Positions 1 through 36,900 of a stretch of 57,786 nt of DNA are shown piece by piece; position 1 is the first letter of the stretch; every line of letters begins with the position of its first letter. The stretch lies in contig NC_049979.1 of assembly GCF_000003815.2 (NCBI RefSeq), positions 13,531,605 through 13,589,390 on the forward strand, in the 5' to 3' direction. Position numbers and translations under genes: made by a program. The DNA comes from Branchiostoma floridae (taxonomy: Eukaryota > Chordata > Leptocardii > Amphioxiformes > Branchiostomatidae). The notes beneath the pieces are model-generated. The model was given only the letters and a program-made list of their open reading frames with translations, searched no databases and was not told where the DNA came from.

Positions 1-723
1 ACATTGCGCAACGAACAGCTCAGACTGGTGCGTGGCTGGGTGTGTCGTACATGGGTCCGCTAGTTGTAAAACGTGCCGCGCTCCGCCCCATGCCCAGACT
101 ACTGGGATGACCGGAAAGTGAACAATTTGAAGTATAAATTGTAAAGGTAGGATTCTTTCGTATAAAGACAGATTTTAAAAAAGATTCCAGATACATTTTG
201 TACACTGGTGGTACAGGTCAGCCTTTCTTTCAGATTTTTTATGGACGCATTCAGCTGAGACGAGTGCGTCTTTCCAGAAAAAAATGCGTCCAAAGACGTA
301 AAGACGTATGCCTGGCGGGAACGCTGCTTGGCTTCATTGTTTACCTGTTACACCAGGAGAAAAATATCGCCTGCTCTCATTCATCCTGTCAACACCAAAT
401 GAAATCAAAGATACAAGAAGGAAAGGAGTTTTGGATGCCTCTAAACTTATTTTTTCCATTGCTGAAATTCCTTGTATGTTGCTAGTCTGGATAAAAAAGT
501 AACTTCTTTTCATAGGAGTGGAAGCAATTCAAGGTTCAGGTTAATTACAGTATATATTGGACTAGGACATCTGTATTTGTTTAAGATAACTTTTAGGAAA
601 GTGCAACGTAAGCCTAGAAATCGGCTCTGTAGAACGCAGGGTCCTGATTATGTCTTGCGAAGTCTCTGCGGAGTCTGTAGCAACATTATTCCCAGCACGT
701 ACCTTAGCATTGATTAAAGCTCT

Positions 724-737
724 GTTGCCATGGTTAC
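724..737. promoter_or_regulatory. Near-consensus RFX X-box
   Basis: The sequence gttgccatggttac fits GTNRCC-N2-RGYAAC with one mismatch. Function is inferred from motif alone. Confidence 0.25.
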
Positions 738-2026
738 ATAGCGCTTATCTGGGACATTTGGTTGAGATATACGTTTATTGCTGTCTACAAATCTTCTTGG
801 GGCATTAGTGGTCATAACATAAATACTGTGCCCTTGCTCAGTGATGAAATGTTCTGCAGCTTTAATCATAGCTAGCTACAGCATGTTGTCAGTTGATACT
901 GCTGTACAATCTAGACTAGGTTTTCATTTTTGATTCACTGTCTGATCACACCTCACACTCTAGACAGACATTTTGTTTTATATACATAATTTTGCAAACC
1001 AGTACTATCAATAATGGAATGTTGAAACTTTTTATGTGCATCATTGCCCAATACTGTCAAGAAATGTCCTTGATATAAAGAAGAATTCACATTTTATGGC
1101 CTTACTTTCTGTCAAAGGATTCGAGCCCAGGTAGTGATTTCAGCATCAGTGCCACAAAGTCAATGTGGAATATAGCCAGTGCACGCAATCATGACATCAC
1201 CAATGTCACAAATTGGAGTCCTGTACATGGGAGGAATTTTTAGTAGGCCCTGACTTCTGACATATCTATTGTAATTATCATGGACAGAGGATCTCTGAGA
1301 ATAGGAAAAGCTCTCATGGATACAGGAATTACTTTCTCATTCTGTCAGAATATTCCAGAAAATGAGAGGGTAGTTTTTGTTAGATGCTTCATGATGGAAA
1401 GTGAAAAAGTTTTGATGACATTTTGTAGGTAATAACATCTATTCTTAGAGTTTTATATAGTTGAATGTTCCTACAAGCAAGCAGCAATCATTCCAAGCAG
1501 TGATTTAGGCTTAGACGCTGTTGTTGTGCTGATAAGGACGGGTGCAGTAGAGCTTTACTGTTATCTTGGTGAAACACACAAGGCGCAGCAGGCAGCAGTG
1601 TTGCAGTAAGCTTGCAGGGCAGCTTTATGACACTTACAGCAATCTATAAAAGACTGCCAGGTGAAGGAACGTGAGATGTAAGCAGACTCCACAAGATCAA
1701 TCTCGCATTTGGGACTCGGTTGCCTCGAGAGAAACTGGAAGCTTGCATATTTGATATTTCCTTTCCTGGAGTCTGTGTCTGTTGTAAGGAAATTCTAAAC
1801 ATCCGTCAGCCATGGTTGGAATTATAGAAGGGAGCATGGATGAGGGAGGTTTCTTTGGGCTGTTTTGGGTGAGTAGATCGAGTATATTCTTGGTGATCTT
1901 ATTTATGTCTGTTCCAGCATCCACATGGCAGGATAAGTGTTAATGGCATCTCAGCTTTCATGGAGATGAGACGGGTAGGCTTGCCAACATCCACATATTG
2001 GCCAGTAATACCTAATGGGAATTGAC

Positions 2027-2040
2027 GTTACCATGGTAAC
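2027..2040. promoter_or_regulatory. Perfect RFX X-box palindrome
   Basis: The sequence gttaccatggtaac is a perfect match to the X-box consensus GTNRCC-N2-RGYAAC and a full inverted palindrome. It could be an enhancer site for RFX factors in the KLC 5' intron. This is motif evidence only. Confidence 0.35.
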
Positions 2041-4923
2041 AGATGAAGATGAAAATATTTGTGAAGGTTGAAAGGTTAGTTAATGGCTTAAAAGATGATG
2101 TGGCTGTAGCGTAATGCACCATGGATTAGATAATCTTTAAAATCTCTTACGGTGTCGACAATTTAGATTTATCCAGCGCAGTGCATACTCTCCTGTGTCT
2201 GTATATACATGTAATTCTTACAGTGCAGAAGACTGATCTGAATAAAAGATCAGTAGGTAACTCCTTGATGAACATTGAGAACATGATGTTTTAGACAGAT
2301 GTAAAAAAATTGTTGATGTTGGATTTGTTCAAATGTCTGTTCAGTCATATCACAGTAGAAAGACAGGCTACACATATAGGGTATCAATGAAATATAGATG
2401 ATTTCTCCTTTCATGTAATATGAAACAGCTGCCAGTGAAAAGGTTAGAAGGTAAGGCATGAATATCTTATAATCAGTCACAGGTAGTAATTTGCTTCTGT
2501 AGCTGCAGTAATGGTATTCCTTTTGGAGGCAGCTAAAAGGCATTTCTTAGTCTTCTTACCGAGAACACTTTCATAGGATATAATAAAATGGACTTCCTGA
2601 TCTCTCTTTTCCCCCATTAACTGATTAAAAAGCCTTGTAATTATTAGAACATGGCAAATCATTAGATGCAGCATGACAAGGGCAAAAATCCCACAAAGTC
2701 ACGGAAAGCTTCTGAAAAGGGTTTTATAGTGATGGTGCTTTCCTTGGTACTGAAAAGGTGGTGTTAATCACAGCTTTCCTGTCAAAGAAAAGTTGGACTA
2801 AACTTTCTGGTCTTTTGATATTGTGACTGTGAGTGCTTTTGGCCTTTTATTAAGTACTATAAAAGTAGATATACAACAGTAACTGTAAACTATTGTGGAG
2901 AATCCTAAGATGTATTCCTTTTTTTTTACATGTTTGTCAAGTAAAACAGCTTGGAATAATAATAATTGTTGCAAATGTACAGTTCTCATCCATCAAAAAC
3001 TAAGTTATTGGCACACCAAATAAGTTTGTGTCCTCATTAATATTCCTGCACTTCCCCATTGTGCCTTGTCTATTGCCAGGTCCTGCCGCCATTTTAGCAT
3101 GTATGGTGCCATCTTGACGTTCTGATAGCAGTGCAGTTTTACGTTGTCAATCAGGCAATCAGTCTAGAAGGCCTTTGCAGGGCTACCCATCCTAGGTGTC
3201 ATTTTTTTTGGCAAAGGTAAAGTAGACAGTTGAGTGCCTTGGGTGTAGGCAAGGAATCAGGCATGCATAAGATATGACCAAAAGGGTTCCATCTGCAACG
3301 GTGTACTTTGTCCTATAGTGGATAAGTTTTGCACATCTTGTACAGGTTTTTGTTGCTGATATAATTTGAATGGAAATAGCCGACTATACACCTCAGCTGC
3401 TTTCAGTGCCATCTGTCTGTCTTGCTGGCTAGCTGCTCTGTGAGCCCCTTGTCTCGGTATTATATAGCAGTACAGGTAAAGCTTCAGCTTCAGTTATAGA
3501 GAGACTTTGACCTAGTTTAAAGGTTTGACAAGCATCTTGCCATTAATTAATAAATAATGGAATGTATTGTGAGCGGTGATCTGCAACTGAACCAAAGGCC
3601 TTGCATGGCTGCAAACATTCTGGCATTGTCGTCCTTAATGGCCTCTACTGCTTGGGCATGTAACTTGGCTTTGACCAGTTCACGTGACCTTATGTGCTGA
3701 TTGTTTTGCAGCCTCCTTCGCTCTGCTGTGAGCACTTTCACCTGATGCATATGCATAGTGCAGGTCACAGTGCCCCATTTATGCATTGCTGTGGATCTTT
3801 CTGATCCTTCGTGACATTTTTGCGACACCTTTAGTCGCAAAAAAACGGCTTCGAACAGATGAAAAATGGAATGTATTTCAATATTGATTTTCTGTCACAG
3901 TAAAACCTTTAACATACAGTATGGAGTTGTCTGTGCCGTCAAATTTAGTTCAGCAATTTACTGGTATGGTGAGGATTCGGGCATGGCTCAACATTACCTT
4001 TCCATAACCCCGGAAATCAGCACCGGTATGTGCCATTATGGAAGTTACTCACCAAATTGTTCTGTCCTCACCTCCAGTGTGGAATAATTTGTGTTTGACA
4101 GACATTGCCTGTTGATTTTTTTGTCCTCCAGATCAATGTTGATGATGAAAGAAAGATATATGACTATCATATTGTTTCAAAAAAGCATTTTTGAAGTGTC
4201 TTTGTTTCGTTAGCATCATGGTTTGTGCCATACATTACAAGAGGTTTCAGACAATTGATACAAAAAGCATGGACATTAGGGTCAATTGAAATGGAGTGTA
4301 GGCAAAATGAGAAAGGAAATTGGGCACTAGAATGAAATTAAAAGTAATAGGTTTCCGGCTGTGCATGAGCAATTGGGATTGATAGCCTTGTACATGTGTC
4401 ATCTGTGCTGTAAGAAGAGGCTTTCTTGGCATGGAAATTTCTTGTTTTGCTATCTTGTCTTTACATAAAGAACAAGAAATACAAGATATTTTTATCTCTC
4501 AGATGCAGTATAATCTCTCTGACTATGCTGTGGTATAGATATTTATACTTCTACAAAGGAGGTTATGTTTTTGACAGTGTTGGTTGGTTAGCTTGTTACT
4601 TGGTTTGTTTCTTTTTTTTGTTTGTTACTGAACAAGATGATGATGAATTTTTGAAAATTTTGGTGGTAGATAGGTCTTAGCATTTCGAAAAATAACTTGA
4701 CCTGTCTTAGGTCTTTAAAAAAGGGGGACCCAAATGCAGGAATTGCTGAAGCTTTGAAATTATTCTTCAGGTTTATGACCACATCAGCCATCATCATCTA
4801 CTACAGTCATAAAACATTCAGTCTTTATTTTCTGCTCTTTAAATGCTTTTGCTTGTTGATCGTTGAATGCTGTTCACATTGCATTTGATGCCTTGACACA
4901 GTTTACTGCAATAGCAGAAGTGA

Positions 4924-27645
<22,722 letters not shown>

Positions 27646-30600
27646 ACTCCAGCCCGGGGGATCAGCAGGAGGATGAAACAATAGGCTTCTCAACTTGTAA
27701 AGGAATGATTGAATTTTATGTATATTGTTGATGGGGAATAACAACATTTTCACTTGTACTTACTGCTCCACATGTTACTACTTACAAACAAATCACAAAA
27801 TCACAGGTGGTCACAGTTGTCTTGCGACTTGGAGGTGTTGTCATGCCACAAGACTAAGATGTCTGAAAGGGAGTTAGGGACAGTAGTTTTGTGGAATATA
27901 AAGCTTCTCTAATAGCAGACGAGTTAGTATGGATGTACAGTATGGGTCAATCACAATCATAACACATGTAGGCAGTTAATTCTGGGGTTGTTGAGATAGA
28001 CAAAAAGATGAAAATAGAATACAAGTACAGAACATCTACAAATGACACACCTACACATGTAACATCCATTGGGTGATTAACATGGACTGAGGAGCTCGAG
28101 TCCATTCAGAATAATGTGAACTTGCTCTGTCTACTTCTTATGATATGATATTGATGAAACCAAGAAGTTGTAAATGTCTACATATACGCTTAGCCTGCTG
28201 TGGTTTGTCATCCCTTACTATGACTTCTATCTGCACATCAGATGTGTAGCTTGACATGGTCAGATCAGTTCCATGTACACGCTGGTAAGAAGAACCACTT
28301 GCAGTTCAGAGATTTCCCAGTAGGTGTCCCACCCCTTAGGGGTCTGACTAGTAGATCAGGAAGTTAGGCCATTACTATGAGGAGGCTGATGTTCCCCTTG
28401 TGCAGATATTTTTGCTATGATTGTTCTCTAGGACTGCAGCCTATAGAGGGTGACTGTAAATAGTGTCGAACCTGAGAACAGCTGATCTGCCTTGTAGCCC
28501 TGCGCCTGTGTGTATGCTGGCTGTGTGAATGTATGGTGCTCTGTCTTGTGTTTAGGGAGAGAGTTGTAAGAGTTGAGAATGTGACGAAACCTGTAGGACA
28601 CACCAGCAAGTCAAAGTTCTGTGAACTTCTCAGTCTATGCCACTCAAATTAGAGTATTTGTCTCAAAGCATGTAGAAATCACAGCTTTGTGCTGGGCATT
28701 AGTTTTAACAGACAAATGTCACCAACACTAGCTTTGAGCAATGAGAAAAACTGTTAGAAATAAAATTTTGCCAGCTCCATGGTTCAGAAAGGCGCTTTCA
28801 TCAATCTTAGGCTTGTTTTGACAGTTTAATGGCTTATCTAAGAGCATTAATATGTGATTGTGAGACCTAATATAAAGGCTAGTATGTACATTAGACGTTC
28901 TTGTCCTGGTTCCAAAGATGTAAACTGCAGGTCATCTACAATAAAATGAATGAAAGCAATTACTTCCAGATAGACAGTATGCTAAGCAGTGGTGTATGCA
29001 AAATCTACAAGTCATTGATGTCCAGCACAAACTACATTTACTTACTCAAATTGCCAAGAGCCTGTTAAAATTCATACAATATTTACCCGCCAGCTTGTAT
29101 CATTGCAGCATCAATGGATACATTCCTGTGTGATGTATGTCACCATCCACGTCAGAAATGTTCTGCCACTCATTCAGTGCTCAAACTTTTTAATTTATTC
29201 CATCATGAATGGTTAAACTTTAATGAGAAGCCTTTGTAAAGTAGCAACTGTCTAAGTTTGCAAAGTCTTGATTGTATTATGTACAATTTGAGTCACATTG
29301 AGGTATGAGAGAAAACAAGTGTTGTGTATGTAAATATCTTATGAAAGGCCTCATGATATTACCTCTTTGTATCTCATATTCTTCCAAAGACATAACTGAT
29401 TAGTTGATTAATGTTTTGCAGTCCATTTGCCCATTCAGCCTTGTGTATTGTAAGGGACAGAAACTTGTTACGCTTACAGAAGAAACTGAGCCACTGAAGT
29501 GTTAGACATGTGTATGGCGCTGCTTAAGTGCTTTTTTTGCTGTTGAGACATGGAGGGAAACTGTGATATGTAACGTTAGAACATGTAATTAGTGTTGCTT
29601 ATGATAAAGCCTTTTTTTTTTCAAGAACAAGAAATGAAATTGATGTGGCCTAATTTTCATCTCCTGGTTTACCATTGCATGTTGTGGTAAAGGAAGGCCT
29701 ATATGTTTATGTTGGATATTCAGAACAGCTTCCAATTTACTTTAACTTCAAAAGAAATATGTAAAAGCAGAGAGGTCTCAACAGCAGGCAGCATAACTTT
29801 TTCACTGACAGTGTGTTTCTTATTGTGAAAAAGTCATGTTTCAAGCAGACAGCTCTGCCCCTTTGTCTGCTCAGCTTGACTGGATAGTAGCTGTGACAAT
29901 GTGAGGAGGTGTTTAAATGGTGAGGATTCACTTAGGAATGTTGGGGTTTCAGGGGTGAGCTTTGTCGTCCACCCAGCCTGCAAACTGTGGTTATGGGCAA
30001 GTGAATGCCTGTGGCAACTCTCACCCCTGCTACTCTCAGCTTCCTACATATGTTGAAAGTATGATCATACACCACTCATGGCTTGGAAATCTTGTAAAAC
30101 CTGATTTTCTCATGAGGAACTTTTTCTCTGAAATGGTAGTGTAAACTGCATGTATCCATTTCTACACTGGTGCCCTTATATTATAAGCCCCCAGGAATGC
30201 AATTTACACATAAACAGGTTGGTTGGTAATAGGCCACAGAAGTTCATTCATTGGTTCCCAAATGTTCTTAAATGAATTTTTTTTAAATGACCACCCTAAA
30301 ATATTGAAAAGACAGTAATTAATTCACTTGCTCTGGTCTGACTGATTCAGCTTTGTGGTTATAATTCAACATGTATCAAAAACCGTGGACAATAATGTAA
30401 TTGTCTTCATGTTGAATAGTTTCTTGAGGCGAGACTGCTTTACACAGTACGAAAACTGTTAAAAAGGTGAACTTTGTAATAGGCACAGCAATGCGACAAG
30501 TTACCTGCTTATGTACACAACCTAGCAGGTATATGCAGAACTGCACCCTGTGATTGTTAGAATAAATGCTTTGTGCTGATTGGTGAATGTTTGGTCTCAT
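27646..30600 (+). other. KLC 3' UTR and flank
   Basis: Non-coding DNA after the KLC stop codon. Candidate polyadenylation signals AATAAA are at 28759-28764, 28940-28945 and 30561-30566. I cannot tell which is used. No other gene is seen. Confidence 0.5.
28940..28945 (+). terminator. Candidate KLC polyadenylation signal
   Basis: AATAAA about 1.3 kb after the stop; another lies at 28759-28764 and a third at 30561-30566. Choice among them is not possible from sequence. Confidence 0.3.
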
Positions 30601-33230
30601 GACTGCTGTTTTGGATGTCCATATTTGGGGTACTAGTATTTATTATGTTCCGGTAACATTTCCCAGTATAGCCCCAACCTCACTTACCACGCAAGTATAT
30701 ACAGAAGGCATCCTTTTTCAAACAGCTACCTGCTCTATGTGTGTCTTAAAATGTAAACAACATTCTTGGCCAAGCTCTCTGTGGTTTGGAGAATGTCCCT
30801 AATCGGCCGGCTGACTCCCCTAGCATAGTATTTACTCTATTTGACCAATTTCTACAATTAGACCACCAAACCACGAAGCCTGGTAGAGGCTAGTTCAAAG
30901 CTCTTAAGGAACATTTTTGCCTCCATTCCTTATTATCATATTGGCAGTGAATACCGCTACTTGCTTCTTTAAAATTTGGGACAGGTTGGATCACCACTGA
31001 GCTGGTGACATGTTTGGCTGAAGAGACTGATATGCTGGTCAGGGTAACAGTTGACCCCAGGTCACTGAACGGGGAGGTTGTTGTGCTGCTAATGGACATG
31101 TATAAAAATGGTAATTTTGTCATTGAGCCTTGAAGTGTCTTATGCAATTTATATCTACCTTGCAAGTACATGCATATGGCAGACTGGTGTTCTTCCATTA
31201 CTGGACATCATACCTTCATGTGTCCCTGTGAAAACAAGAAGTGAAACTTGCTTCATGTTCATTTTTACATGTACGGGCCATTCTTGCTGACTCCGCGCCC
31301 CTGTAACTGTATCATCATGGCCTAAATCTGAGCTGGTCAGCCTGCACCTGTTGTGTATCATACATTTTAGTGCACCAGAGAGATTTGGATGATCAGATTT
31401 GTTTTAGAGACCTTGAATCCATTTAGATCACACAGTGGCATGGCTAAAATTCCAGATGTTGTTTTTTTTAGGATGGAAAAACACTTTAAATTGTTTCAAG
31501 GAGACTGAAAAAACATTGGCCTGTTTGTATGTTAGTAGATTGATGCAAACGCTACATGATTCCAGTCATGACTCTTTGCTAGATCTAATACCAGGCAGAT
31601 CTTTGGTTTTAGGGCCATACAGCAGGAGCAGCTGTAACATTTCCTGCTATCTAATGCATTTCTCTATATACAAAGATATTGAGGCTTTTTTTTTTCAAAT
31701 AATATACCTGCCCTGCTATCTATATCATGGATTCAATAATCTGAAAATATGCCTAAAAAGGCCTACAGATGGCTTACATCTCAAGAGATCTTACATGTAC
31801 AGGACTTTTGCCTAAATAGATGGATGTTCAAAATTTCCAAAATGTCTAATTTTTAAATTGCACTTCTGGCTGCCATGATAAGATTGCCAATTGCCTGATG
31901 TTTGTCCAAGAGCCAGCCTCATACCCTTATCACACGATATCGAGACCACAGCATGATTGGCATTGTTTCCATGTCTGGCAATGTTGTGAAATACGTACTT
32001 GCTGTACTGAAACAGGAGAAGGCCTTCAAACCAATGTTTGAAGGTTACTTGCCAATGTCAAGACACCCAAAAATACAAGTGTTTTTGCCTTTTTTGGTTT
32101 AGGGTGACTTGCAGTAGAGAGTTGACTTCATATCTTCATACAGTGACAATGAACTTGAGCAGCCTACAAGGTAAATATTGTAAGGAATTTCTATCATTTA
32201 CAAAGGAAGAGAACTGAAGGTTATGAATTTTGGGACTAAATTTATGACCGTTTTTCAATGGCTTAAATAGGTTCATTGTCATTCCCAGGCTTGCAATTAC
32301 GCTGTCAATTTAATATATCAAAATTAAAGCCTGGGGGTAGAATCCTGACATTGCTGTTTGGGTGCAGTGTGGTTGGTGTTCACTTAGCAAATAACTGCAA
32401 CAGATAGTGTAGTGCCTTCCAGCGTGCTTAGCACAAGAGCCTACGACTGCGCACAGTACGATCATTATCTGTGACGCAGGATCTGTTATCTCGACGTTAC
32501 ACCATGTATCCCACTGTCCAGTATGTGTGGTGTTGTGCTAGAAGTATGAATGACTGGGATAGCTAAGGAAATCATCTTTCACTCCTTTATGAGCAGCACA
32601 GGCTCTTTCTCAACCACTCCAGTGAGCCTTCTGGCATTTCACTTCTCCTCAGTGGTCATCCTTGGTATCCTATAATAAAGTGGACGTTCCTTCCATTGGG
32701 AAACTTTCCCGGGCAATGATTTCATCCTTGGGAAGTCTGGGTGGAGATGGAGGCTTTGCCATTGACCAGCCCAAGGTCAGGTATAACCTTGAAGAACTGT
32801 TGCCATTGAAAGTTGCATTTACCATGTTTACAGATTACAGTATGGTTTGGCTTCTAGTTTATCAAGGTACATGTATTGGCCTCTACATGAAATTTTACCA
32901 TCTGTGTATCAGTATACTCTGTAATGCTACAATTGACTACTAAATCAGTTTCAGATTTTAAAAAAGTCTACTGATGGAAAAAGTAATTTACTTATTTTGT
33001 ATTTGTCCACTAAAGATCCCCAAAATATGTCGATATGGCCCATCCCCTTTTGCTCAGGTTCTTTAAACCCTCCTGCAGAATCACAATCATAAGACAAAAC
33101 ATTTTTTTGTCTTTTTATTATAAACTCAGACCATTGAAGCTGAGACTTGTGCAGCTGAACACTACAGATATGTCAGGCTCTGGCATGCAGAAAACAACAA
33201 AAACATTCAACACAACCACTGGAGTGCCAG
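30601..33230. other. Intergenic KLC-CK (tail to tail)
   Basis: AT-rich DNA between two convergent genes. Short ORFs only, none with a recognisable domain. I see nothing else. Confidence 0.5.
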
Positions 33231-33248
33231 AAACATAAAGCAGCTGAC

Positions 33249-33254
33249 TTTATT
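33249..33254 (-). terminator. Candidate creatine kinase polyadenylation signal
   Basis: AATAAA on the - strand (plus-strand tttatt), 481 nt beyond the CK stop codon. A second AATAAA is at 33114-33119. These would give a 3' UTR of about 0.5-0.65 kb. Confidence 0.45.
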
Positions 33255-33734
33255 TGACAATAAGATTCTTCATGCTCGTATATTATCATCTGATACATAC
33301 TTGTTCTCTCTTTAGTCAGTATTTTACACATTGGTTCGTACCTGCGCTTGGATTTTGGTGGCGTGCCTCTAATTTGACAACTAAGAAACTATGTCTATGG
33401 CATCGTAGAAATGTCCTGATTATTATTTTCACAAATGATTGGTACAACGGTACAATAGAGTTGTTAGTTTCCATACACTTCTCCCTTTGCACAAGCCGAC
33501 TGTCGTCCCTCCAAGCAAATTCCACCACTCTAGACTCCCCCCAACAGACTCCAAAGACAATCACATAACCCTGCTCTGTATAACGTTGACATCACATGGA
33601 AACATCTAGACTGAATGTGAACTTTCAGACCTATGTCAGAACTACACAACAATCTAGACGTGAGGCTATGTTGGCACAATCCTGTGTCCCACCAGAACCC
33701 AAGGCAGCGAGGGACCCGCAGAGCGGAAACCCGT

Positions 33735-33922
33735 TTACTTGGTGCGCTTTGTCTTGGGCAGCAGGTCGTCGACGGACTTGCCCTCAGCAATCCTCTTCTC
33801 GCACTCGATCAGGAGGTTGACACCATCAACCACGCACTGCACCTGGTCGACCTCGGAGGAGCCCAGACGGTCAGCGTTGGAGATGTCGTACACGCCACCC
33901 TCAGCAGCCGTGTCCACACCAC
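33735..33922 (-). CDS. CK: CK exon 6: C-terminal exon
   Basis: 188 nt including TAA at 33737-33735. It encodes [20 protein letters not shown] and on to [11 protein letters not shown]. This is the end of the catalytic domain. Confidence 0.97.
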
Positions 33923-36900
33923 CTTGGGGACAGAAGGACTGGTCAGTGACATGAAGGAGAAACAGTCTTGTCCACTTAGAACTACAGTACCATTACACAT
34001 GTACCTTTGAATAGTAAGTATATACAGAAGGCAACAAAAACGGTATTGTTAAGACACTTCTACAGTTGTAAGTCTGTTACTACTGACCGGTGCCACGCTT
34101 CTGCAGACGGAGCTTGTCCAGGATGTCGTCCAGACGCTTCAGGTCCTTGGACATGCCCTCGATCTTAATATGCACGCCACCACGCAGACCAGTGCCCAGG
34201 TTGGACGGGCAGGTCAGGACGTAGCCCAGATGCTGGTTCCACATGTACTCGTGGCCCTTCTTCTTCATGGCCTCCTCCACCTGAATGAACAGTTATGGGT
34301 ACAATTTAGCCAGAGGTCTTCGGGTCTCTTCAACTTGTCATCCATCCAGTCCATTTGGAATGGTACAAGTTCCTTCTTTTGGGTGGATACAGGGTTCCTG
34401 ATAGACACATTTTCAAACTGACAAAAAACGACTTAAGACACATTTTCAAACTGACAAAAAACGACTTAAGCCAAAGGAATTGCAGTGTGGGCCTCCAATG
34501 GAAGCATACAAGTGTGTCAGCCTGTTACAGTTGAAATGAATAAGCAGTCCTATTTTTCTTAACTACCAAATATCCCTTCTCTGTCCCTTCCCATTGTAGG
34601 TTGTCCACCACAACACCAAAAAAAAATAGTTGTGAAGCAGAAGCCTGCATCAAAGCTAAAGCTCGCTTCCTGGTCCCCAACCCTGCAAAGGTTCATTAAT
34701 GAAGCGCCATGCTCAGTGCTTGGCAGTTGGCCACATTGTTGGGCCATGCTGGTTGTAAAGCTGGGGTCTTAGCCCCGCCTCAGCTACCAGCAGAAGAAAA
34801 TGTCCAGTCTAATCTCACCAGGCCCAGGCCCTGACAGAAACGCCGGAACACATCACGCATGTTCCCGCCCTTCTGCATGGAGATCACACGCAGATGATCC
34901 TCCTCATTGATCCAGATCAAGAAGGACTTCTCGTTGTTGTGCCTGAAAGTACAATCATAATGTTACGCATTGCGCCTTTGTACAGCTCAAACCTCTCATG
35001 GTCCTGCAGCTTGTGGCGTCTCCTCCATCACCTGTGGACAAACACTGTTCAGTATCAGTCTTCAGCTTCAGCTAGCCTCAAAAGTCCTCACACTTTAGCA
35101 ATGGTCCCTCTTAGTTTGGGTCTACAATCCATGACAACTTTCTACAGTACCACATTATCGTACCCATTTTCTCACAACATATTTCCACAGTCAAGGATAG
35201 ATCACTGTTTTTTACTGAGAAGATAAGCTCAAATTGAAATGAACAAAACAAAACAAAACAGAATGATTTGACTGTTCTGATTGGACATTTTACACTTGTT
35301 TGCAGTTTTCCTTGCAAGATTGCAACCAAGAGGGACCACTGCAGAAAACTGACTTCCAGGCCAGATGAAACAGCAGTTTCAGCACAGGCACATAAGCAAC
35401 AAAGCAACCCCACCTTCTGCAGACCCTCGCAGAAGCGCTTGAAGACAGCCCTCATGTTTCCACCCTTCTGCATGGAGATGACACGAAGATGGTCCTCCTC
35501 GTTGATCCAGATGAGGAAGGTCTTGTTGTTGTTGTGCCTAAATGAGCAAGCAGCAAAAGGGGAGGGGCTTCAGTATGGTGCAGTTACCATAGCAACATGT
35601 CCTACCTTCTTTCTCCTGAGTCCTTGATGACATTGTTGAGAAAGTTGCAATACCACATAACTGTTAACTGCTTTACATTACAAAATCTTTTATATTTCTG
35701 ATTATAAACAGTGAGCATCTATGTTATTTGATGGACAGACATCATTCAGTTGGTCAAAACCAAATAAGGAAAGATTCACACAATTGAGATTTTTCCATAC
35801 AGCACTACAAAGTTTCCGTTTGTTACATGTATTTGGGCAGCAAATTTTTAATAGGATGTTGTCATTGTTTTTCTACTGTTTGTTTCTTTGACGTACTGAA
35901 ACATACATTTTGGGTTCCATACATATGTATGTATGTACATGTATACATATCTGCTGTTCTGACCAGCTGCCCCAGGTGTCGTACTCACCAGATACCACGG
36001 GCATCGGGCCAGTCACGGGCCATGCCAGCGCAGGTCAGCAGGGGAGACACGGGCTTGTCAAACAGGAAGTGGTCAGCGATGAGCTGCTCCTGCTCGGCAT
36101 CGGTCATGCCGGACAGAGGGTAGTACTTGCCAGCAAACTCTCCGGTCAGGTTGCTCAGAGCTGCCGGCAGAGGGAGGACAGATTAGAGGGTTCTCAGTGT
36201 CTCAGCTCATCACAGAGTATTCCAAAAAGCTTCGAAGGATTTCTGTTTCATTGTTCTTTTTTTGCAGGGTATACATGATCATACTGAACACAACCTTCAA
36301 GAAACAAAGTCAGTCACTTTCTTAGGTACAGTTTAGGACATTGATCCAAACAGGCGAGATACATACCATCCAGAGAGATCTTCTCAACAGCGCGCCTCTC
36401 AGCACGGGAGCAGTGAGGGGGCAGGCTGATGCCACGGATGGAGCGGCCGGTACGCACACGGGAGCTGAAGACATACTTCTCGTCAAAGTCTCCACCCTTC
36501 AGGTCCTCGAAGTTCAAGTTGGTCTTGTGGACGGCATCCTTGGCGTATCCACCGTGGCGGTCGTCAATGACGGGGTCCAGGAGCTCAGCAAAAACATCGT
36601 AGGACTCCTCATCACCAGCCACACAGCCCACAGTCATGATGAAGGGGTGACCTGGAACACAAGATGGGAGGACCAGTTACTATCTGTTCATGTAAACCAG
36701 AACAATAACCTGAAATAATCAAACATGCTCTGTTGCACCTTGTTTGTAAAGATTTTAACAATTCAACCAACAATATTTCAAAAAAATGTGTGATGGATAT
36801 CTTTTGATTTCTGCCTGCAATTTTTTACCTTACCCCAGGTGCAGTTTTTCCCAACACACGTATCGTACCCCATGCCCAGTCCCCACAATGGCTTGCCATA

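Noticed and set aside
198-502. Overlapping short ORFs near the left edge as a possible KLC N-terminal exon
   Set aside because: No heptad pattern or KLC N-terminal motif, and no phase-0 donor after an EAQ-like end.
1113-1130. ggattcgagccc as a tRNA T-arm
   Set aside because: No matching acceptor stem, D-arm or A-box at the right distance.
3547-3840. 97-codon minus-strand ORF, charged, possibly transposon-derived
   Set aside because: No recognisable domain, no second copy in the window, length within chance.
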